Assembly (NCBI GenBank): GCA_964510525.1
Contig: CAZECE010000111.1
Span: forward strand, 1 to 11,176
Direction: 5' to 3'
Source: CAZECE01 sp964510525
GTDB taxonomy: Bacteria; Pseudomonadota; Gammaproteobacteria; Pseudomonadales; JANQJO01
DNA: 11,176 nucleotides
Shown here: one piece after another, positions 7,637-11,176 of the stretch
Position numbering within the stretch: the stretch's first letter is position 1
Layout: every line of letters begins with the position of its first letter
Notes under the pieces: model-generated
Database searches by the model: none
Seen by the model: the letters and a program-made list of their open reading frames with translations, nothing else
Told to the model about the DNA's origin: nothing
Made by a program: the position numbers and the translations under genes

Positions 7637-9085
7637 ATGAAGCACAAGCTAGAAACGTTAGAACTGCCTTTTCCTGCATCACCCGAGGCTCTCTTTGCCC
7701 CTTTCGCAAATCACCCTTGGTCCATTTGGTTAGACAGCAGCACTCAACAATCGGGCACGCACATCATGACCGCTCGGCCTGCCGCCACGCTAGAACATTG
7801 GCCGGATAAAACCCTCATCCAATATGCTAACGGCAAGACAACCACGTGTTACCCAACGGATAAGACGGACTTATTAGCTTCTATTCGAGCCATCGAAAAG
7901 GAACTGTATGGGCATTTGCTGAATGAGTATTTACCGAATGAGTATTTAGAAGAGCCTCACGGCCACGGACTGCAAAACACCCATGGCTTAAGCATGCTCC
8001 CTGGTGCACTGGGGTTCTTCAGCTATGAACAAGGAGTCGCGTGGCAAAACCTAACCGTCAACAAAGACGACATTGATTTCCCTCTGGTTGCACTGGGGTT
8101 TTATACCTGGGTACTTAGCATCAACTGTGAACAGCAGCGTTGCACTCTGACGTTTGACCCAACGCACCACACAGAAAACGAACTCCTAACACTGCTAGAC
8201 ACGAATACAAACACAAATACAACCGAACCTCTCTTAACGTCTACTTCACACGTTACGGAGAACTTATCCTATCAAGCGTATCATCACGCCTTCAACCAAG
8301 TGCAGCAGCACTTACTGGCCGGCGATTGCTACCAAATTAACTTGGCCAAGCGACTCTCTGCTAACGTCTCCGGCAGCAGCTGGCACCAATACCTTAACAT
8401 CCGACAGAATCACCCGAACCCTTTCTCAGCCTTTGCGTGTTACCCTTTTGGCGACATCTTGTGTTTTTCGCCAGAAGAATTTCTCCACATCGATTCAGAG
8501 CGCCAAGTCACCACTCGCCCGATCAAAGGCACGCTGGAAAGAACCCAACGGCACAATGCTGCACACGATGCCGACGAAGTGGCACAACTTAAACGCAGCG
8601 CCAAAAACCGCGCCGAAAATTTAATGATCGTGGATCTGATGCGCAACGATCTCAGCCAAGTCTGTTTACCCAACACCGTACAAGTGCCCAAGCTGTTTGA
8701 CATTGAAACCTTTCCAACTGTGCATCACATGGTCAGCACCGTCGTGGGAACACTCAAACCCAACCTAGATGCATGGGATCTACTAAAAGCCTGCTCCCCG
8801 GGCGGCTCTATTACTGGCGCCCCCAAACATCAAGCGATGAAAATCATTCAATCGTTAGAGCCCAACAACCGACACATCTTTTGCGGCAGCTTAATCCACA
8901 AAGACATACTCGGCGGATTGAAATCCAATTTGTGCATCCGCACACTGCTGAGACAACAAGACCACCTCTACGCCTGGGTCGGCAGTGGCATTGTGATCGA
9001 CTCCAATGCCGAAGAAGAGCAAGCGGAATTGGATTGGAAAATAGGAAAGATCATCGACTTAATCCGTGGACAACAAACCAAATGA
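7637..9085 (+). CDS. pabB: Aminodeoxychorismate synthase component I
   Basis: Makes 4-amino-4-deoxychorismate from chorismate, using ammonia from the PabA glutaminase subunit, on the route to p-aminobenzoate and folate. It has 482 residues, against 453 in E. coli. The chorismate-binding domain (about 210-475) has GDCYQINLA (229-237), RPIKGTLER (294-302) with the nucleophilic Lys297, AENLMIVDLMRNDLSQV (326-342), SPGGSITGAPK (387-397) and IRTLL (434-438). The Lys in PIKGT separates PabB from anthranilate and isochorismate synthases (PIAGT type). The N-terminal half carries two low-complexity inserts, NEYLPNEYLEE (96-106) and TNTNTNTT (189-196), which explain part of the extra length. The ATG lies 17 bp after ppsR and lacks a clear Shine-Dalgarno, so coupling to ppsR translation is possible. 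No pabA is in the window. Confidence 0.94.
   Translation: MKHKLETLELPFPASPEALFAPFANHPWSIWLDSSTQQSGTHIMTARPAATLEHWPDKTLIQYANGKTTTCYPTDKTDLLASIRAIEKELYGHLLNEYLPNEYLEEPHGHGLQNTHGLSMLPGALGFFSYEQGVAWQNLTVNKDDIDFPLVALGFYTWVLSINCEQQRCTLTFDPTHHTENELLTLLDTNTNTNTTEPLLTSTSHVTENLSYQAYHHAFNQVQQHLLAGDCYQINLAKRLSANVSGSSWHQYLNIRQNHPNPFSAFACYPFGDILCFSPEEFLHIDSERQVTTRPIKGTLERTQRHNAAHDADEVAQLKRSAKNRAENLMIVDLMRNDLSQVCLPNTVQVPKLFDIETFPTVHHMVSTVVGTLKPNLDAWDLLKACSPGGSITGAPKHQAMKIIQSLEPNNRHIFCGSLIHKDILGGLKSNLCIRTLLRQQDHLYAWVGSGIVIDSNAEEEQAELDWKIGKIIDLIRGQQTK
7921..7950. repeat. 15-bp in-frame tandem duplication inside pabB
   Basis: Two adjacent 15-bp units, gaatgagtatttacc (7921-7935) and gaatgagtatttaga (7936-7950), are identical in their first 13 bases. 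They encode NEYLP-NEYLE. The repeat keeps the frame and lies in the poorly conserved N-terminal half. It looks like a recent replication-slippage duplication. Confidence 0.85.
8201..8224. repeat. Thr-Asn microsatellite-like stretch in pabB
   Basis: Alternating ACA/AAT/AAC codons encode TNTNTNTT at residues 189-196. The stretch is in the linker between the N-terminal part and the chorismate-binding core. It is six-base periodic and in frame. Confidence 0.7.
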
Positions 9086-9708
9086 AAACGGATCAGACAT
9101 CACTTGAGCAACTTAAAAATAAGCTAAAACAACTTTCTTCTACTTCAGCAACAGACCTTCAAGCCAATCCAGACTTTAACGCATTTCGATCCCAGCAACT
9201 GATGCCCTTACAAATCGCCGCCGTTTTAATTCCCTTGATCATCCTGAATAACCAGGCGCACCTGCTGTTAATCAAACGCCCACTCCATATGCCTTCTCAC
9301 CCAGGCGACCTGGCGTTTCCCGGCGGCAAACCAGAACCCACCGACAGCACGCTACAAGACACCGCTATACGAGAGACTCAAGAAGAGCTGGGCATTGAGC
9401 GCAGCCGTATCGAGCCCTTGGGTGCATTGCCAGACTACATATCATTAAGCGGTTTTCGCATTCGCCCCTATCTGGGTTGGATTACCTCCCCCGAGCCACT
9501 CACTCCCAGCGCAGATGAGGTGGCGGCCGTGTACCTCCCCACCCTTGATTACATGATGAATTCCGCCAACTATCAGTTACAGTCGCGTCAGCATGAAGGG
9601 CAGCAAAGGCACTTTTATCAAATCCCCGTGGAGCAAGAGGTTTGCTGGGGGGCTACGGCCGGCATCCTGCATCACTTAGCCAATCAATACACGCATTTAC
9701 CCAGCTAA
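9082..9708 (+). CDS. Nudix hydrolase, probable CoA pyrophosphatase (NudL-like)
   Basis: The Nudix hydrolase fold is expected to split CoA or its derivatives into 3',5'-ADP and phosphopantetheine. It has 208 residues. The CoA-Nudix signature LLLIKRPLHMPSHPGDLAFP (61-80) runs directly into the Nudix box GGKPEP...RETQEELGI (81-105). The metal-binding RE..EE residues are Arg97, Glu98, Glu101 and Glu102. As in many CoA-type members, the first Glu of the generic box is replaced (Ser here). The reading frame is open further upstream inside pabB, but ATG 9082 is chosen because it overlaps the pabB TGA as ATGA and gives the family length, implying translational coupling. The N-terminal 40 residues are a helical extension. 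The exact substrate is inferred only from the motif. Confidence 0.88.
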   Translation: MKTDQTSLEQLKNKLKQLSSTSATDLQANPDFNAFRSQQLMPLQIAAVLIPLIILNNQAHLLLIKRPLHMPSHPGDLAFPGGKPEPTDSTLQDTAIRETQEELGIERSRIEPLGALPDYISLSGFRIRPYLGWITSPEPLTPSADEVAAVYLPTLDYMMNSANYQLQSRQHEGQQRHFYQIPVEQEVCWGATAGILHHLANQYTHLPS

Positions 9709-9757
9709 CAGACGGGCAGGCTGAACCCCTGAAATAAAGCAAAACAGTTTGTAACAA

Positions 9758-9785
9758 GGCGTAACGGATATTAACGCCAAATTTT
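9758..9785 (+). terminator. Weak terminator candidate after the Nudix gene
   Basis: GGCGT (9758-9762) pairs with ACGCC (9774-9778), and two inner A-T pairs can extend the stem past a bulged A. Only AAATTTT follows. It sits 50 bp after the Nudix stop and ahead of the next gene, where a transcript end is expected, but the T-run is short. Confidence 0.25.
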
Positions 9786-9837
9786 AGTACTGTATCTGTC
9801 AAGCATTATTAGCCACTCATTCGCGCGGAGCCACCCT

Positions 9838-10251
9838 TTGAGCCTTAGCCTTAACCCCAACGCCCATACGTCTAACCCTCTGTTCATTCCAGGGCTACCC
9901 GACAACAGCACCGGGCCCCTCGAAGCCGCTCAACGCTTACAATGGGTCCGACGTGCCGAAAAACGCCGCCAAGGCCGTCAGCTGGATACCAACCCAGAGG
10001 AATACCTAGATCACGAGAGAAAGCAACGCCAACTGAGTGGCCTCAATGCGACAGAAGAAATCGGACTTGAGAATGAGGTTCAACTAGCCCCCGGCCCCGC
10101 CCTCAAAGCCTTGAGCTTGATCTCTGAAGATCTCTTTGGTTTAACCAAAAAAAGCAACTTCCCAAAAGCCTTAGGCTTCAAACTCACCCCACAAAAACAA
10201 GCCAGCACACTGACAAGATATTTTTCTTTGATGATTGAACCTGTGATGTAA
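9838..10251 (+). CDS. Hypothetical protein, 137 aa, TTG start
   Basis: I do not recognise this protein. The start is TTG at 9838, supported by GGAG (9827-9830) seven bases upstream; no ATG or GTG is better placed. It has no signal peptide or membrane segment. The N-terminal ~25 residues are Asn/Pro/Ser-rich and probably flexible (NPNAHTSNPLFIPGLPDN). A strongly charged helical stretch follows (about 30-65, AQRLQWVRRAEKRRQGRQ and EEYLDHERKQRQLSG), then an acidic piece and a Lys-rich C-terminal third. The pattern suits a small nucleic-acid- or protein-binding adaptor, but that is a guess. It is 129 bp after the Nudix gene, so probably a separate unit. It ends next to a hairpin (10252-10279). 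Confidence 0.65.
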   Translation: MSLSLNPNAHTSNPLFIPGLPDNSTGPLEAAQRLQWVRRAEKRRQGRQLDTNPEEYLDHERKQRQLSGLNATEEIGLENEVQLAPGPALKALSLISEDLFGLTKKSNFPKALGFKLTPQKQASTLTRYFSLMIEPVM

Positions 10252-10279
10252 GCTCTTTGCAGACGAAGACTCTGAGAGC
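10252..10279 (+). other. Stem-loop just after the 137-aa gene
   Basis: GCTCT (10252-10256) pairs with AGAGC (10275-10279) and CAGA (10260-10263) with TCTG (10271-10274), leaving TTG bulged and CGAAGAC as the loop: nine base pairs in total. It starts at the base after the stop codon. No T-run follows, so it is listed as a hairpin and not as a terminator. Confidence 0.35.
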
Positions 10280-10417
10280 ATGCATAGAGGCTTAAACGAT
10301 GGAAGAAGGGAAATCACGTTTCGACAGGCAATTATGCTGTTAAGTCAAGCAGCAGCTCGACGAGATCAAAAAGCGCGTTTAGCAAGTATCACTCTATTTT
10401 ATTATTCCACAAAGCCC

Positions 10418-10527
10418 GGTTCCCGTCGCTCCAGACCTGATCTGGAACCCAGAGGTAAGCACCTCGCAGCCTGGCTCTCTCTCGATTCGCTGCACTCATC
10501 GCGGCTACGTCATACTCATCTAAGTTT
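10418..10527. repeat. Palindromic intergenic repeat, copy 1
   Basis: First of two direct copies, 110 bp, about three-quarters identical to copy 2 by eye. Near its left end is the dyad TCCAGA (10430-10435) / TCTGGA (10441-10446) with a five-base loop, extended by one more pair (G10428-C10448) past a mismatch. The core (GTCRYTCCAG...CTGGAAYCC) is of the dispersed palindromic-element type seen between genes in many proteobacteria. Confidence 0.8.
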
Positions 10528-10635
10528 GGTTCACGTCATTCCAGGCTTGACCTGGAATCCATGGGTAAGTGCCTCGCAACCTGTCCTCGTTGAGTCGCTT
10601 TGTTCATCGTGGCCACTTCATACTGAATTTAATCT
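10528..10635. repeat. Palindromic intergenic repeat, copy 2
   Basis: Second direct copy, 108 bp, starting with the same GGTTC as copy 1 and continuing immediately from it. Its dyad is longer and perfect: ATTCCAGG (10538-10545) / CCTGGAAT (10551-10558) around CTTGA. Most differences from copy 1 in the first half are transitions, and two stem positions differ in a paired way. A third start, GGTACACTTCGATTGGCC-like (10636-10652), suggests a truncated third copy. Confidence 0.8.
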
Positions 10636-10652
10636 GGTACACTTCGATTGGC
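10636..10652. repeat. Truncated third copy of the repeat (remnant)
   Basis: The bases here align with the first ~17 bases of copy 2 (GGTTCACGTCATTCC...) at roughly two thirds of positions, and they start exactly where the next unit of a ~109-bp array should begin. Similarity is lost before the dyad. The match is short and could be chance, but the register supports it. Confidence 0.4.
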
Positions 10653-10674
10653 CTTAATCAACGGATAACACCAG

Positions 10675-11176
10675 ATGACCAACGATAAAAATCAACACGA
10701 CAAAAACAAAGACGCCAAGCAAACAAAAGGCATCCACAACCAGCACAACAATTACGTACGTGCTGCAATGCTTAGATGACCGTGAGATAGGCGTTGATTT
10801 TTATCAGCGGTTTATAGCCGATTACGCAAAAGGCACCTTTGTGGCGGAGACCATTACCCCCTGCAAAGGCCACTATGCCTCGAACGAATTTGCCGATTTC
10901 TACACCGACATCTTGTATCGAGCCAAGTTAAAGAATGCCCCAGAAGACTCGCATGGCTACATTTATTTATTATGCGAACACAAATCGGTAGCCGAAAAAA
11001 CCACGAACATTCAGCTCGCCACCTACATGATGAACATTGCACTCAAGCACCTAAAAGATCACCCAAAAAGTAAATTTCCAGTGATTATGCCCATGGTGCT
11101 CTACCATGGGCAGAAAACGCCTTATCCATACCCCTTGAACTGGCTCAGCATCTTCGATGATCCTGATAATCTAATG
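10675..11176 (+). pseudogene. Rpn-family PD-(D/E)XK nuclease / putative transposase, frameshifted, runs off right edge
   Basis: Rpn proteins (PF04754, YhgA-like) are PD-(D/E)XK DNA nucleases linked to RecA-independent recombination and, in some cases, phage defence. Translation from ATG 10675 gives a polar N-terminus ending HNNYVRAAML-R-stop (TGA 10777). From 10775 the frame one base later continues with DDREIGVDFYQRFIADYAKG and stays open to the window end. Joining the two after Leu gives the family N-terminus. The second frame shows the catalytic pattern: Asp in FADFYTDILYRAK, then GYIYLLCEHKS (Glu-x-Lys), followed by VLYHGQKTPYPYPLNWL, a hallmark of the family. One extra base in CTT-AGA (10771-10776) explains the break. 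It may be a simple pseudogene, a sequencing error or a +1 recoding site. The 3' end is outside the window. Confidence 0.85.
10760..11176 (+). CDS. Possible restart ORF of the Rpn gene (second frame, partial)
   Basis: The intact catalytic frame could be translated alone from GTG 10760, giving MLQCLDDREIGVDFY onward. No Shine-Dalgarno stands before this GTG. Some Rpn genes are known to contain internal starts that make a shorter inhibitory product, so a shorter product is thinkable here, but this start would leave nearly the whole nuclease domain in place. Treated as an alternative reading of the same gene, not a second gene. Confidence 0.2.
   Translation, partial: MLQCLDDREIGVDFYQRFIADYAKGTFVAETITPCKGHYASNEFADFYTDILYRAKLKNAPEDSHGYIYLLCEHKSVAEKTTNIQLATYMMNIALKHLKDHPKSKFPVIMPMVLYHGQKTPYPYPLNWLSIFDDPDNLM

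Larger units (their letters stand above)
10280..10657 (+). pseudogene. Doubtful 125-aa ORF, likely gene remnant running into repeats
   Basis: An ATG at 10280 opens a 125-codon frame, but from about residue 47 it reads through two copies of a non-coding palindromic repeat, giving the VIPGLTWNPW type of peptide that is a familiar sign of repeat-derived ORFs. The first ~46 residues are different: REITFRQAIMLLSQAAARRD and what follows look like an amphipathic helix of a real protein, and the frame is open upstream to 10247 without a better start. The ribosome site is weak. The best reading is the stub of a small gene interrupted by repeat sequence. I do not recognise the stub. Confidence 0.3.

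Noticed and set aside
10854..11042. Minus-strand 62-codon frame at the right end
   Set aside because: Antisense to the Rpn catalytic region, which shows clear family motifs on the plus strand.
1..11176. CRISPR array, tRNA, rRNA, complete insertion sequence, toxin-antitoxin or defence island
   Set aside because: Scanned for regularly spaced short repeats, CCA-ended cloverleaf sequences, and transposase motifs with terminal inverted repeats; none seen. The only mobile-type signals are the palindromic repeats and the Rpn gene at the right edge.

Overview
The window reads as ordinary gammaproteobacterial chromosome, probably from a marine or other free-living lineage. The reasons are the divergent ppsA/ppsR pair, a glutathione reductase, a Deg-type periplasmic protease, a DUF4124-like/SLT lytic transglycosylase, and a pabB followed by a CoA-type Nudix gene, all with typical Shine-Dalgarno sites. 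I cannot name the genus. Most genes are moderately GC-rich (the htrA core is near 58% in a sampled line), but the leftmost complete gene is clearly AT-richer (35-37% GC in sampled lines).

Layout. Bases 1-137 hold the 5' end of a gene that leaves the window on the minus strand, with a good RBS and a plausible sigma-70 promoter. Bases 138-3157 are three minus-strand genes, gor -> htrA/deg -> an unrecognised 172-aa gene, spaced 47 and 18 bp apart and probably one transcript. Bases 3402-4076 are a secreted lytic transglycosylase on the plus strand. It converges on ppsA (4140-6566, minus, TTG start). ppsR (6771-7619, plus) diverges from ppsA over 204 bp and is followed closely by pabB (7637-9085) and a Nudix hydrolase (9082-9708) that overlaps pabB by ATGA. 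An unrecognised 137-aa gene with a TTG start follows (9838-10251).

Bases 10252-10674 are non-coding or degenerate. They contain a doubtful small ORF laid over two diverged copies (and the start of a third) of a ~110-bp repeat carrying a palindrome. From 10675 to the right edge is an Rpn-family (PD-(D/E)XK nuclease / 'putative transposase') gene whose reading frame is broken after 33 codons by a one-base shift at a CTT-AGA site.

How the genes work together. PpsA makes PEP from pyruvate and PpsR switches it off and on by phosphorylating and dephosphorylating the Thr beside the catalytic His. PabB feeds folate synthesis. The Nudix enzyme is probably CoA/nucleotide housekeeping. Gor (cytosolic thiol redox) and the Deg protease (envelope quality control) look like a stress-response transcript.

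No clearly new multi-gene system was found. The most interesting parts are the right edge (covarying palindromic repeats next to a frameshifted Rpn gene), the 15-bp in-frame tandem duplications in gor and pabB, and two orphan genes.
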